From Lodderomyces elongisporus (taxonomy: Eukaryota > Ascomycota > Pichiomycetes > Serinales > Debaryomycetaceae), in the NCBI RefSeq assembly GCF_030384665.1, contig NC_083676.1, positions 248,001-312,000 on the forward strand: 64,000 nucleotides of DNA, given 5' to 3'. Made by a program: the position numbers and the translations under genes. Position 1 is the stretch's first letter. Every line of letters starts with the position of its first letter. Of this stretch, positions 10,030 through 20,926 are shown in pieces. The notes beneath the pieces were generated by a model that worked only from the letters and a program-made list of their open reading frames with translations, had not been told where the DNA came from and searched no databases.

Positions 10030-10653
10030 TTTAATAAAAAGTAGAGTGGATATATGGAAGGATGATGCGGGAAAGTGATGTGAGATGCGATAAGATTTAT
10101 CTTAATAAAAGCAATATCAACAAGGGATTCAATTAATTCGTATATTGTAGCTAGGATGTGGAACTCGAGAAACGTGGAGAAAGTAAAGAAATGTGAAATT
10201 TTTTGAGTACTGGATTCTATAACACAAAACGAAAAAGAAGAAAAAAAAAACTTTTTCTGATGGGCTCGAATTTGTTTAATAAGTGCTTGGTATTATATGC
10301 AACGTGGGAGAAAGTGGTGAAGAGAGCAAGAAAAAGGAAGTGAGTGAGTGAGTGGGTGAGTGAGTGGGTGAGTGGGTTAATTTATTTATTTGTTTGTTTG
10401 TTTCTTTGTTAGTTGGAGTGTCTTTATTTGAGTGTGAATATGAGAAAAGTAAAGGATGTTCCATTATGAGTTTAACAACAGGTATTTCAACTCAACGTCA
10501 CTCACGCAAGTACATCTAGTCTTAATTGTGTTTCACCATTTATTTTTTATTTTTTTTTCATATTTTTTTTTGGTTCCATTCCTATTTCTTTATATTGTTT
10601 GTTTTGGTTTCCTTTCCTTTCGCGAGTCTTGTCTCCCAAACCAGAAGGTACTA
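10030..10653. other. Intergenic region, TAZ1 promoter, GTGA and TTTG repeats
   Basis: Contains a (GAGT)n/(GGGT)n patch at about 10338-10378 followed by TTTA/TTTG tetranucleotides to about 10406, and long T tracts near 10540-10572. No gene is seen. Confidence 0.6.
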
Positions 10654-11031
10654 TTAGTTTAATAAGATATGTTTGTATTCCAAAGTGGGAACATCTTTAT
10701 CTGGCTTTTCATCAACTGTCTCGAGCAAGCTGTGTATCAATTCATCAAAATTCGCCACGCTTAAATAAGCACTTTGACCAGAAACCGAACTGGTATCTAT
10801 AAAGTCATTGTTATCAAATCTGGTTTCCTTTACGTTATTGCAACTGTTTGCTTCCGACTTTGATGAAAGATTACTCACTTTATGTTTCTTGTCCAACTTT
10901 GTCGTTATGCACGCTTGAAGGTGTTGAAATTTGACATCTCTTTTCAATCTTTCTCGAACTTGGTCAACCATCCACTCTTTTTCTTTCGTATTAAATTTGT
11001 TGTCAAAACAAGAAGTCATTCTCATTAGCAT
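10654..11031 (-). CDS. Hypothetical protein, 125 aa
   Basis: A small, hydrophilic protein I do not recognise. The N-terminal third is a basic helix (TKEKEWMVDQVRERLKRDV), the middle is Ser/Asn-rich and probably disordered, and the acidic C-terminal third has a short amphipathic helix (VANFDELIHSLLETV). Three Met codons lie in the first five residues; the third (MTSCF) has the best context, with A at -3. It is divergent from the gene at 11324 and shares a 292-bp promoter region with it. It looks coding by composition and balanced codon use, but no domain supports a function. Confidence 0.55.
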   Translation of the reverse strand: MLMRMTSCFDNKFNTKEKEWMVDQVRERLKRDVKFQHLQACITTKLDKKHKVSNLSSKSEANSCNNVKETRFDNNDFIDTSSVSGQSAYLSVANFDELIHSLLETVDEKPDKDVPTLEYKHILLN

Positions 11032-11323
11032 TGAATAAGTATATGTGAATGAAACCTTACAGTACTATAAGCCTTTTATTCACAACTTTTACAAAGGAAA
11101 TTCTTAATTCAATTGGTTCTTTGTTATTTATTTCTTCCTTTTTCTTTTTCTTTTTCTTTTTTTCTATTTGTAAACGAATAATCAAAATTTGGTTGCAAAA
11201 AAATTCAAAGCAAACCAAAAGAAAAGGGAAAAACAAACATTTATAGTAAGGTTTAATTAATCATACCTTGCTTGGGTAAACGAACATTAATTCTTTATCA
11301 CAATTGTGTAAAGCAAGATCAAG

Positions 11324-11935
11324 ATGATTCTCAAAGAATTTCCAACTAAAGATTCCACAACTGTACACCATTTGCCTATAACAAGATTGATGCTCCAAAC
11401 TTCAACCGCAGTTAACGAAAACCACATCAGAAAGCTCTTAGAATTACAAGATAACGAGTGCATTGACAGCATAGAAGAGAAGAAGCCTGGAAAAGGTCTT
11501 TCTGATATGATTTATCAAAGGCTCATTAATGTTGTTGCCGCTATTGCTGAAGAACTTTACTCTACCCACAAAATGTACGATGTGAAACAATATCCTTTAA
11601 CATCAATATATGAATTGAATATATACGTGGCTGATAAGTTCCCTTTTCTATTCTACAAGCCAGTATACCCTTCCTTGTGTGAGCAGAGAATAGAAAAAAT
11701 TAAAAAGGATGATATCAATGCAGAAGAAGAAGAAGAAGATGATGACATAGATAAAGAGTCAGTGTTGTTTAAAAAAAACACCAGTAGTTGCAATCTGAAC
11801 TGTACTCAGTGTTGCTTAATCAAGAGGGTTCCAAAATTCATCGAGTTCTGGCCTATAACATTACTTTTGAAAGATGCCTACATTACGGTTCTTAACAATA
11901 AGCTCAAAGATGTTGACTGCAGAGTAAGAATATAA
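11324..11935 (+). CDS. Hypothetical protein, 203 aa, with a cysteine cluster
   Basis: Not recognised. The N-terminal half is helical and contains LSDMIYQRLINVVAAIAEEL. An acidic run of Glu/Asp follows at about 133-143. A cysteine cluster, Cys-Asn-Ser-Asn-Cys-Thr-Gln-Cys-Cys (with the CTG between the first two Cys read as Ser), lies at about 162-170. It ends with a hydrophobic segment (FIEFWPITLLLKDAYITVL). The cluster could bind metal or be incidental. It is divergently paired with the gene at 11031 and followed 376 bp later by the tail-anchored protein on the same strand. Real gene status is likely because of length and composition. Confidence 0.6.
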   Translation: MILKEFPTKDSTTVHHLPITRLMLQTSTAVNENHIRKLLELQDNECIDSIEEKKPGKGLSDMIYQRLINVVAAIAEELYSTHKMYDVKQYPLTSIYELNIYVADKFPFLFYKPVYPSLCEQRIEKIKKDDINAEEEEEDDDIDKESVLFKKNTSSCNLNCTQCCLIKRVPKFIEFWPITLLLKDAYITVLNNKLKDVDCRVRI

Positions 11936-12311
11936 AAGACTAATACAAGAACCAAATATTGTGCTTTTCGGATTAGGGCAACGTTAACAGTTGTAGTAGC
12001 ATTATGGAGAATTACTGTAAAACACGCTCACCAACTTTATCAAGAATGTCGCGCGTTTTTCCCCTCTATTACATAGACTCTAGTACTAGTAATAGATTGT
12101 TAATATATATACAACTGGCGCGAAAAAACGGTGAATGCAACACAAAAAAGACTAGAAAAAAAAAACTAATAAAAAAAAAAAACAACCAGCTTCTCGAGCC
12201 GAAAAAGGTAAATAAACTAAGTTCCTTTCTTATGATTATATCAAAAACAATCTTAAAATCATCAATTATCAATATTATCGAGAACAGAAACAATAACTAT
12301 GAGGACCTGCT
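11936..12311. other. Intergenic leader with overlapping upstream ORF
   Basis: Promoter and leader of the gene at 12312. A 103-codon ORF starting at 12004 ends in TGA overlapping the ATG at 12312 (ATGA). It is rich in Lys/Asn/Ile from A tracts, and I read it as an uORF or chance frame rather than a gene. Confidence 0.5.
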
Positions 12312-13175
12312 ATGAATAGGAGAACTTTTATTAAATCAGAACATTTTAATTTAGGGGAGCCGTTGCCATTAACATACGCAACAACAAACCATCAGAACAA
12401 ACCACAACAATCACAATATCCGCTAAAGCAACAACAACAACAAAAACAAACACCTTTGCAGCCACTGCCACGACAACAAAGCAATCGTTTTGGGGTACAG
12501 GATACTCTATTCACAAATATAAGTGTTCCCAAAAACAGGAGCCAGACACCATATATTGCAAACAACACAAACTTGTCTCGCAACTCACTGTTGGTACGAC
12601 GAAAAAGTTTAAGCAGTCGGCATTCATCAAGCAATGGTGGAACATTAAATACCATTAATTCAGGATATATAAGAGAAAAAATTGAGCAACTAACGCACCA
12701 AATCAACGAGTTAGAAACTGAGCAAGTGAATCTTGTTGTGCTTGATGCAAAACTTGATGAAGTGATTGAATTGGTGAAGCAGTTCAATACAACCAGAACA
12801 TTAGAGGATGTAAAGAATGAGTTGGAACATGAGCAAGAGGGAATAGACATAGACAAAAGAATAGATCGAAAAGATGAAAATGTAGTAGAAGGGGAAGGAT
12901 TGATTGAGAAACCGAACAAAAATATCGAGGAGATGACCAATGACGCTAAAGAGATTGAAGAGATGTTGAATGAACTAGAGCAAAAGAGGAAAAATCGAAA
13001 AGTACTGCAGCACAGAACAGATGCTGCACGCTCATTCTATGACCATTTCAATATTTCCATTCACGAAACCAACCGGTGGCTACTACTTGCATCTTTCCTT
13101 GTTATCCTTTTATTAGTGCTAATGCTGCCTCTTGCAGAAGATTTTAAGTATCGATATTGCTATTACTTTTGTTGA
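12312..13175 (+). CDS. Coiled-coil tail-anchored membrane protein, unrecognised
   Basis: A 287-residue protein with three parts: a Gln/Pro/Asn-rich disordered N-terminus (about 20-115, including short Gln runs), a long coiled coil (about 118-250, beginning IREKIEQLTHQINELETEQ), and a single C-terminal transmembrane helix (about 256-277, WLLLASFLVILLLVLMLPL) followed by a short aromatic, Cys-containing tail. No signal peptide is present, so the protein should be tail-anchored by the GET pathway with its bulk in the cytosol or nucleoplasm. The layout recalls spindle-pole-body or nuclear-envelope tail-anchored proteins, but I see no motif that fixes identity. A possible extension beyond the TGA through splicing was considered and not supported. 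Confidence 0.7.
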   Translation: MNRRTFIKSEHFNLGEPLPLTYATTNHQNKPQQSQYPLKQQQQQKQTPLQPLPRQQSNRFGVQDTLFTNISVPKNRSQTPYIANNTNLSRNSLLVRRKSLSSRHSSSNGGTLNTINSGYIREKIEQLTHQINELETEQVNLVVLDAKLDEVIELVKQFNTTRTLEDVKNELEHEQEGIDIDKRIDRKDENVVEGEGLIEKPNKNIEEMTNDAKEIEEMLNELEQKRKNRKVLQHRTDAARSFYDHFNISIHETNRWLLLASFLVILLLVLMLPLAEDFKYRYCYYFC

Positions 13176-13445
13176 TATCTGGATAATGGCTTATTTACAG
13201 CTTTTGACGCCCTCTAGTCAAGCTACCAAGAAAACATTATTTCTTGAAGCAGTCTTGAAAATGAAGTAAGAAAAAAAACAACCTTCCCCTTTGTATTATT
13301 ATAACCATTATATTTATTATGTACACAAATAAAACAATAAATGTTTAATTCTTTTACTTCTTTGTTCCGTTATTGCTTTCTTTCTATATTTCTATATTTC
13401 TTTCTTTTTCCTTTCCTTTCAACAAATTACTTCCATCTCATCCAT

Positions 13446-14012
13446 TTATGTATCGTAATCATTCTTTGGAGGATATGTAGAGTCGCTATTAAGATATGTG
13501 TCAATAGCTAAACTGAAAGCTGCAAAACCTGCGCAACCAACAAAAGCCGCTTGAGGTCCGGCTTTGATGGCCAACCCAGCCCCAGTGATGCATCCGGCAC
13601 TAACGCCATTATAAAGATCGTGTTTAGCTCTAAAACTCTCGATTGCACATTCTACTCCCGAATATACCAAACCAATGTATCCGAAATTCTTTGCAGAAGA
13701 GTACGATCGCTTAGCCATATCACCAAATTGTAGTTTCATTTGCTGTTTAAATGGTAATTCACTAATGTGCTTCACCGAGTCTGTTCCCACAGGCACATCA
13801 TAGGCCATCGATGCCATAAAAAGACCAAAGAAACCACCCAATGCAAACCCACTGACACCCGCCATTGCAGTTTTTCCTGGACACGATTGCATAAAACTGA
13901 TAAATTGTTGTGCACCAGCTTCGGCTTGTTCTTCTTGTGTCATTTCCAGTAGAGCTTTGGGTGGAGGCTGTGGGCCTTGGTATACACCCCATAATCCATT
14001 ATTCAGATTCAT
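13446..14012 (-). CDS. TIM22: Mitochondrial inner-membrane translocase subunit Tim22
   Basis: Channel subunit of the TIM22 carrier translocase, which inserts multi-spanning proteins into the mitochondrial inner membrane. The 188-residue product has Tim17/22/23-family glycine-rich helices ([21 protein letters not shown], and [13 protein letters not shown]). The conserved Cys pair that forms the intramolecular disulphide is at Cys44 and Cys122. It also has [10 protein letters not shown] and [22 protein letters not shown]. Codon 22 is CTG, expected to be Ser. Length matches the family. It is convergent with the tail-anchored protein gene, 270 bp away. Confidence 0.97.
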   Translation of the reverse strand: MNLNNGLWGVYQGPQPPPKALLEMTQEEQAEAGAQQFISFMQSCPGKTAMAGVSGFALGGFFGLFMASMAYDVPVGTDSVKHISELPFKQQMKLQFGDMAKRSYSSAKNFGYIGLVYSGVECAIESFRAKHDLYNGVSAGCITGAGLAIKAGPQAAFVGCAGFAAFSLAIDTYLNSDSTYPPKNDYDT

Positions 14013-15300
14013 AGCAAAAAGATACGTATAATGGGTATGTGTTTAGTGCTTGATGCTTGATGCTTAATGTTTAGTGTTTAGTAATGGTGGTTGTAGTGAT
14101 GGTGGTAGTGGTGGTGGTGTTTGTGAAGTTCGTGGCAGCAAATCCAGACAAGTAAGATGCTTTTTGGTGGTTGTTAAGTAAACATTTTCAAGATGATAAA
14201 TATTGGTAAACTGCATATACTGAAGGAAAAATTACTTTTTTCTTTTTCTTTTTTTTTTATTTATTTTTTTTATCAGTGGAGACAATACATTTGATCTGTT
14301 TTTCTCTTTTCTTGAATGTTGAGCCCCACAGATACAGACCCACACGCACTGTAAATAGAGAAAGCGAAAGAGTCAACAGGGCAGAGCAGATCAAATCGAT
14401 TCAAGGAGCTCGAGTAGTTCTTTTGCTTTTGCTTTCACTTTTTCTTTTCCTTTTTTTGTTTATTTGTTTTTTTCTTTAAATAGACAATTCGGAGACTTTG
14501 GCAACCTCATACAGACTATACACTTTTATCCGCAATCTATCATTCAACTAATTTACGGTGTACAGGAAATGAATCTCTCAATACCAAGTTCTTGCCCCCT
14601 CCCCCCTCATTATACTACGCTAGATGTTATCCTTATCAGAACTAAACAGGGTGTAATTTAAATTCAATAGCCAGTTAATGAAATTTCAATAGCATTGACC
14701 CACTTATTAACAATTTATAATCCATAAACATCTGTTGCAACCACATATCAAATTTGATTCACTTTTTTTTCTCAAATGATGAAATCACCAAAGCTTTCCA
14801 TAAAATTGCTTCTACTCAACTTCCATGCTATTTTTCCTTTATGTTTTTTTTTTTTCATTTCTTTTCTGATTAATTAATTTTTTTTCCTTTTATTGCTATT
14901 GTCACTGGTAGTGGACATACAAATGGCTCAATTTGAGTTGCTTAGCAAGTGAAAAATACGATTTCTTCATACGCCGTTTTAGCAAAACTCGGCCGCGAAC
15001 AAATATCCTCTCACCTAAACACCCCCCGTACACCCACACCCACACCCACACCCACTCCATTGACTATCTCCGTTGTGCTCGCTTCAATTCTCCAGGTCCA
15101 CGCCGCCGCCACTTTTGTCAATTTGATGCTCAAATACCTTCTTTCTCTTCCCTCTTCCGTCTCCGCAAAGTACAACTCGAAATTACTTTTTTTTTTCCAC
15201 AAACAACATTATCTAAACCATTATTACCACCATTTCAGATATATACCAAAGTAAATCCACTACTGATCATCACCATCACCACTAAATTTCAGAATCAAAG
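14013..15300. other. Divergent promoter region TIM22/MAG1 with simple repeats
   Basis: About 1.3 kb between divergent genes. It holds short GCTTGAT/GTTTAGT repeats next to TIM22 (14045-14080), a GGTGGT-rich patch, long T tracts, and a (CCCACA)n run at about 15031-15055. Frames that read through the last 350 bp begin with TTG or GTG and are not genes. Confidence 0.6.
15031..15055. repeat. (CCCACA)n hexanucleotide repeat
   Basis: Four tandem copies upstream of MAG1. Telomere-like in composition only; it is an isolated internal microsatellite. Confidence 0.8.
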
Positions 15301-16383
15301 ATGGGTGCAATCACAAGATCCAACAAATCTGGCGCCAAGACAGCAGAAAACACGTCTCAAGTGTATCTCCTCGCGTCAGATATACCAAATGACATCAAAA
15401 TCTCATCCACTGATAGTAAGGTAACAAAGCCCAAGTCCAAACTGAACCCAAAACCGTCGAAAGCTTCTAGCTCTTCTTCTTCTTCTTCACCAAAAAAGGT
15501 TCTACCCAAATCCAAAAAGTCAATTGAAGAGTTTATGGATCGTGAAAATATCCCTCTGGACCTCGCGCTCCCGCAGAAGTTTATCGACTACCATACCCCA
15601 CTGTTTATTGATGGTTTGAAGTTTTGCATTTCGCAAGATCCGACATTGTACCCCGTTGTTGTTTGTCAAAACTTTGAAGGATTTGGATCGAAAGATTTTG
15701 ACAAAAAATTACAACAAGCCGATGACGATAGAATACATTTCATTTGGTACAGTTTGATTCGATCCGTGATTGCACAACAAGTCAGTGGCGCTGCAGCCAA
15801 ATCGATTGAAAACAAGTTTAAGAATTTGTTTAATGAAGGGGAAGTGCCCACTGCGAAACTCACACGGGAGATGTCACTGGAACAATTGAAAAGTGCTGGT
15901 ATTTCTGGTCCTAAAGTCAAGTATGTTGAGCATATAAGCCAAGTATTTACAGACCCAAGTAGCAAATTATGTGATTTGTCATTTTATGCAAATGCCACCG
16001 TGGAGGAGGTGTACGAAGAAGTATGTAAATTAAAAGGAATCGGGATATGGTCAGCAAAGATGTTTGCGTTGTTTACGTTGGAGGAGATGGATGTGTTTGC
16101 GGAGGATGATTTAGGTGTAGCTAGAGGAATGGCAAAATACCTTCAACAGAGACCGGAGATGTTGCTGCAAGTAAAGAGTGCAGCAAAAGGAGACGAAGAT
16201 AAACAGAAACGATTGAAGAAAAGATCAAAGTTTTTCAATAAAGACAACTCGAAAAGAACATGGAACCCTGTGCATGACGTGTATGTGCTTGATATCGCTG
16301 AGAAATTCAAACCGTATCGGAGTGCATTTATGATGATTTTGTGGAGATTGAGCTCTACCAATATTGATGTACTAGAAATTTGA
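15301..16383 (+). CDS. MAG1: 3-methyladenine DNA glycosylase (HhH-GPD, MAG1/AlkA type)
   Basis: Base-excision repair glycosylase removing alkylated purines. Of 360 residues, the first ~80 are a Lys/Ser-rich disordered tail with a run of Ser, probably nuclear targeting. The catalytic HhH-GPD domain follows: IWYSLIRSVIAQQVSGAAA (about 143-161), the helix-hairpin-helix LKGIGIWSAKMF (about 243-254), and the loop FAEDDLGVARG with the catalytic Asp near 269-270. A basic insert (about 295-318, DEDKQKRLKKRSKFF) lies before the final helix. CTG codons occur at surface positions (for example in IP-Ser-DLALPQ), consistent with Ser. The family is certain; the extended N-tail and insert are lineage features. 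Confidence 0.95.
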   Translation: MGAITRSNKSGAKTAENTSQVYLLASDIPNDIKISSTDSKVTKPKSKLNPKPSKASSSSSSSSPKKVLPKSKKSIEEFMDRENIPLDLALPQKFIDYHTPLFIDGLKFCISQDPTLYPVVVCQNFEGFGSKDFDKKLQQADDDRIHFIWYSLIRSVIAQQVSGAAAKSIENKFKNLFNEGEVPTAKLTREMSLEQLKSAGISGPKVKYVEHISQVFTDPSSKLCDLSFYANATVEEVYEEVCKLKGIGIWSAKMFALFTLEEMDVFAEDDLGVARGMAKYLQQRPEMLLQVKSAAKGDEDKQKRLKKRSKFFNKDNSKRTWNPVHDVYVLDIAEKFKPYRSAFMMILWRLSSTNIDVLEI

Positions 16384-16425
16384 TATGTATATATATGTAT
16401 ATATATGTATATATATGTACTTATA
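16384..16425. repeat. Period-10 TATATATGTA repeat
   Basis: Four or so copies of TATATATGTA directly after the MAG1 stop, in the short convergent spacer with the next minus-strand gene. Confidence 0.8.
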
Positions 16426-16465
16426 TGTAGGTTTATCCGTGCCGTAAAATTTAATTTGAGGGAAC

Positions 16466-17461
16466 TTAAACAACATTTGTATTTATCAATACTACTAGAA
16501 CAAGTATTAACATCATAAAGATTGAATTCACTCTCAAACGTGCCATGGAATTGGCGAGTCCACTGCCGCCTTCGCCACCGATTTCAATAATTCGTGCTCG
16601 TCGCTGGGCTTGCAACTGCTTCAGTCTCAGCAACTCTTGTTCAATTTCTCTTTCGCCGTAATCTAGATCTTTTCCCAAACTGGATACCAGTATACCTTTT
16701 AAACTCTCTTTCGAAGTTTGTGTCTGAGCAAATGGATACAAAAAACATTCACTAAACTTTGTTGGTTTTTCCTCGTGAGTACTATATAGTGTGGGCACCT
16801 TTTTCTTATTTTCAACTATCAAATTCGGTGTTTTTGTCAAGTCGTTGGAAACACTAGAAATATCATGGTGTAGTTTTTTGTTGGAGTAAGAACTTTCAGA
16901 TGTACCTGTACTTATTGCAAAAGTATGCAAAGTCATCGATAAGGAAACATCTGTTGCCTCAGTGTCGAAATTTGTTATTTGTGCTATTTTGAGATGGCTT
17001 TTTTGATGTTTGTTAGTTGGTGTTGGCAAAACACTTCTGCAAATTTCATTTTCAAAATTATATTTATTACTAAATTGACTGCTATCCTTTTCTTCTTCCT
17101 TTTGCAAAGTTTTCTCGTTTTCCTTTTCAAACCCTTTTTGGTTTGCTGGTCTGCAAAGGTTGAGCAGGAGTAGTTCTTCTCTAGATTCCTTTCTTGCTTG
17201 ACTTAGTTTATCAGCAACTTTGTTTCCATAATTGTTTGAAATCTGTATATTGCGTTTATCGTTTTGGTTAGAATTGGAAACAGATGTTTCTACACTATGA
17301 TACAAGTAGGGTGTGAATCTACTAAATTTGTATTTGGCAAAGGTCCTGGGGAGGCCAGCTAAAGGCTTATCGTTGACAATTATATTCAGCCCAGCTGCAA
17401 ATTGAAGGAAATGAAACATAAAGACTAATATGAAAAAAGGTTTTTGAACGTGAACATGCAT
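16466..17461 (-). CDS. Secreted, probably GPI-anchored protein of unknown function
   Basis: The open frame extends to 17515 only via TTG, so I start at the ATG at 17461, giving 331 residues. This start immediately yields a classical signal peptide (FFILVFMFHFLQFAAG, cleavage near 24). The C-terminus has a Gly/Ser/Asn stretch (GGEGGSGLANS), a short basic spacer and a terminal hydrophobic tail (MMLILVLVVLINTNVV) with nothing after it, the layout of a GPI-attachment signal. The body is Ser/Thr/Lys/Asn-rich with few prolines and a charged helix near 275-300 (LLRLKQLQAQRRARIIEIG). It does not resemble a known adhesin, yapsin or glycosidase. A single-pass membrane protein is the alternative. Confidence 0.65.
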   Translation of the reverse strand: MHVHVQKPFFILVFMFHFLQFAAGLNIIVNDKPLAGLPRTFAKYKFSRFTPYLYHSVETSVSNSNQNDKRNIQISNNYGNKVADKLSQARKESREELLLLNLCRPANQKGFEKENEKTLQKEEEKDSSQFSNKYNFENEICRSVLPTPTNKHQKSHLKIAQITNFDTEATDVSLSMTLHTFAISTGTSESSYSNKKLHHDISSVSNDLTKTPNLIVENKKKVPTLYSTHEEKPTKFSECFLYPFAQTQTSKESLKGILVSSLGKDLDYGEREIEQELLRLKQLQAQRRARIIEIGGEGGSGLANSMARLRVNSIFMMLILVLVVLINTNVV

Positions 17462-18117
17462 TGTTTTTTTGTTTTGAATAGAGTACTTTACAAAAAGTAT
17501 GTATAATTGATCCAAAAGAAGCTTATTGGTGGAAATATAGTAACTTCCCCCACCCTTCTTTCGATTTTGTTTTTTAATTCTTTTTTTGGTTTCTCCAGTT
17601 TCATTTTTTCTTTTTTTGGTTTTGCATTTATATAATGCCGCTCCAGTATTTTGGTATAATCTATTCTAATCTAATTATTATTTACATATATATATATATA
17701 TGTATTTACATTTTTCGATATGCACCTTTGGGGTATTGAGCTCAAATTATTTTCTTTTTTTTGATTTTTTCTTTTTTGTTATTTTGTTATTCTCTTTGTT
17801 ATAGTGTTGTTAGTATTGTTATTGATGTTTATGATTTATGCCATAATGTGTTAATGCTTTTAGTCTTTAATTTCTCTTCTATTTTGTTTGATAGTGAATT
17901 GACTTGCGGAATGTATTGGTTAATTTTAATTGTTGATTTTCTTTTGCAGCCATTTCAGTTTTGACTCAGGCTCTGGATTAAAAAAAAATTATGTGTTTCC
18001 TTTTGTGCCATATTTTTATTTTGTATTTTTTTTTAAAGAAGAAAAGAAGGGGCCCTACGCCTCATACTCCTAAGTGAGTTTCCAAATTTGGTTCGTTTTT
18101 TTCAATTTCAAATCCAT

Positions 18118-18128
18118 CACGTGACTCA
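18118..18128 (+). promoter_or_regulatory. Overlapping CACGTG and TGACTCA sites
   Basis: CACGTG (Cbf1-type E-box) overlaps TGACTCA (Gcn4-type bZIP site) by two bases, 657 bp upstream of the secreted-protein ATG and 2.9 kb upstream of the BNI4-like ATG. Site identity is by consensus only. Confidence 0.35.
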
Positions 18129-20926
18129 TACTGAAAAACAATGCACATTATCAAGGATAAACAGAGTGATTGGGAAATGTTATTCAATGGTTAACGAAAG
18201 GAAAATAAAATAAGAAGAAGAGTTTATTACTTAGTAGATGTGTATACTTTTTGTACTATTAATAATTCCAAGTTTAGTGCTAAACGATAGGATGGTGAAA
18301 TGTCTTAGAGGTAACGCTGTATGTTTCAGATATGAATCCAAACAGCACACAAAACAAGAAATAAAAAAAAAGAGAGACAAAGAGGGAGAGAGAAGGAAAA
18401 TGGAAATTCGCGCATCTTATTTGGTTATGTGAAACATACTTATCTTGAACAAAATTGCTACCGCGTTTGTTCAGTAGTAATAAATTTTTATAACGTGTTG
18501 ACTGTGATAATTGTTTGAAGGTCTTTCTCTTGTACTGTATTTTTGGTTCGTGTCAAGTGGTTGTGAGCTAATACGATATTTGCAATGCTAGGTCACATTC
18601 TCTAGAGTTGTTTTTTTCTCAAGAGAAAGATAAGTGTGTGTATGTGTGTGTATGTGTTTGTTTGTATGTATACGTGTGTTTGTATACGTGTGTTTGCGTG
18701 TGAAGAAGATAAAAAAAGATGTATGAACGCGGATCTTGAATAACGGAGTTAACCAAGACATTTATCTTCTAAACAAACAGACGAGATCCTCAGACCCCTT
18801 TTTGCTGCTGCTGTTGTTGATATTGATGATGATAATGATGATGATAATGATGATAAAGAAACAGAAAAATGATAGTGATACTATTGTTGTTGGTTTATAT
18901 TTCGCTTGGATTACAAGCAATCTCATATGACCCTACTATTGCTGGAGTTTTTTTGGTCGTTATGTACACTCAAAGTTTGTTGTTTTCTTTTTATATGTAT
19001 GTATATACATATATTTTTTTTTCTGGCTGGCTACAAATCCATTACAGAGATTTGTAGCAATATTAGAAGTCCGCTTTAACTACGTCCAGCAGTACTATTG
19101 CGCCCTCGTTTCTGAGTGTTTCAGCATTCACTTTCTCTCTCTCTCTTTCTCTTTCTCTTTTGTTACAAACAAACACCCCAATCTCCCTCCCGCCTCCCCA
19201 CCTTGTTGTTACTCCCGTTTCTGCTATTCTGTTACTATTCATTTCCTATTTATATATATTTCCTTTCTTTTTTTTTCTTTCTTTCTTGCTTTTTACTTTT
19301 TCTGTATAAATAAATAAATTATATTTTATTTTATTTTATTTTATTTTATTTTCTTGTTTTTGGCAGTAATTGTCCGAAAAGAGACAGCAATTGGCAAAAA
19401 ATGCACTACCACCCAGTTGAGGGTGCAAGGGGCTATTTTTGATATTATTATTATATACAAACCACCCAAATTTTTTTTTGGCACAAATTAATACGCAGCG
19501 CTAGAATATACAACCACAAAAACGCTATACGATATATTTCTTCATAAACTACATTACACTAGCAAACGTACCTATTTATAATTATCGTACGTTGACAGTT
19601 GACATGGAATGGTATGGTATAGTATGGTATGCACAGCCTCCATGAAACCCCAGCTTGCTATCAACAGAAAAGCACATGCCACTTGCCAGTTCTACAAACA
19701 AAAGAAGGATGTTGAACTAAGATGGAGTGGGTTTTGTTTTGTTCTGCTCTATCTCTATTTCTATCTCTCTCTCTCTCTGTGTGTGCGTTTGTCTGTATGT
19801 TAAATTTCTCAAGGGTAGGGAGCAAAAAGGTAATGTGTTTTCATCCCAGTCTCCCGCCTTCATTCTTCTCTTCTCTGATATAACATGCCTTTAAGAAATA
19901 CTCCCTTGTATTATATGCCTATCTTATTCAACACATATTGCACATCTGGTGATAAGACAAAATTGGCTTCTAGCGTAGACGATGGAAAGCACACCTCTCT
20001 GTCTCTATATCTATATATATATAAGTTCAGTTATACAGATCAAGGAGGAGGAAAAGATTTGCTACAATGTTTCACATACTTATATATATATAAACAAATA
20101 CCTTCAGAGTTTGTACCTTCCCAAAAACAAAAACAAATATATAATTGAATTGCTAGAATTGCAAAATCTTAAAGCAAAAGGTACTGTTATCAACCTCAAT
20201 ATGTGTTTGTGTTGGAGTACATCGACATAATTCATTATATTATTTTTTTTTCAGTTGGTTGAAACTTCCTATCTCTTAAACATTTATAGCTATTACTGCT
20301 ACTGCAATTGAAGTTCCTTTCCTTTCCTTTCTTTTCTTTTCTTTTCTCTTCCTCTCCCCTTTAGCGTTTCCTCCCCGCCCCCTACTCCTTGTTTGTTCTT
20401 TTTTTTGTTTTTTTTGTATATATCCTTTGTTATTGTCTTTGTATCTATATCTTTTGTTTCTTATTGTTACTCTAAATCTCACTCACTTAGCCTCGACTCG
20501 AAATAAAAAATTAAATAAAAAATAATAAATATAAAATAAAACAAAATAAAAATAAAATAATAAAATAATAAATAAAGTAAAAAAAAAAATAAACACAAAT
20601 AAAAATAAAAATAAAATAAAAAGGAATCGAATTTATCTTCACTTCCAGAATATCCATTGAGGCAGCCAAAAGAAAAATTATAAACAATATACACTCCCAT
20701 CCTTTCCTCGACATTCAACTTTAACTTTTCAACTCTTTTTCCCACTTATACCAACTTCTTCTGAATGCAACTTCAGTAGTAACTTTCATCTTCTCATCCT
20801 ATCCTTTGATGGCATCAACTAGACCAGTAATAGACACAGCCTTATAGATTTAGACTAGACTTTTTACACTCCACAATTTACAGTTTACAAATTACAGTAA
20901 CAACTTGAACCAACAGATTTCCTTCT

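Noticed and set aside
13147..13200. Splice extension of the tail-anchored gene past its stop
   Set aside because: Donor GTATCG is not canonical and no branch site is present; the predicted end after the membrane helix is sensible.
15031..15055. Telomere-like CCCACA repeat
   Set aside because: Only four copies, internal between ordinary genes, no other subtelomeric features.
14933..15424. 163-codon frame over the MAG1 leader
   Set aside because: No ATG start (begins TTG); encodes repeat-derived Thr-His; overlaps the real MAG1 start in another frame.
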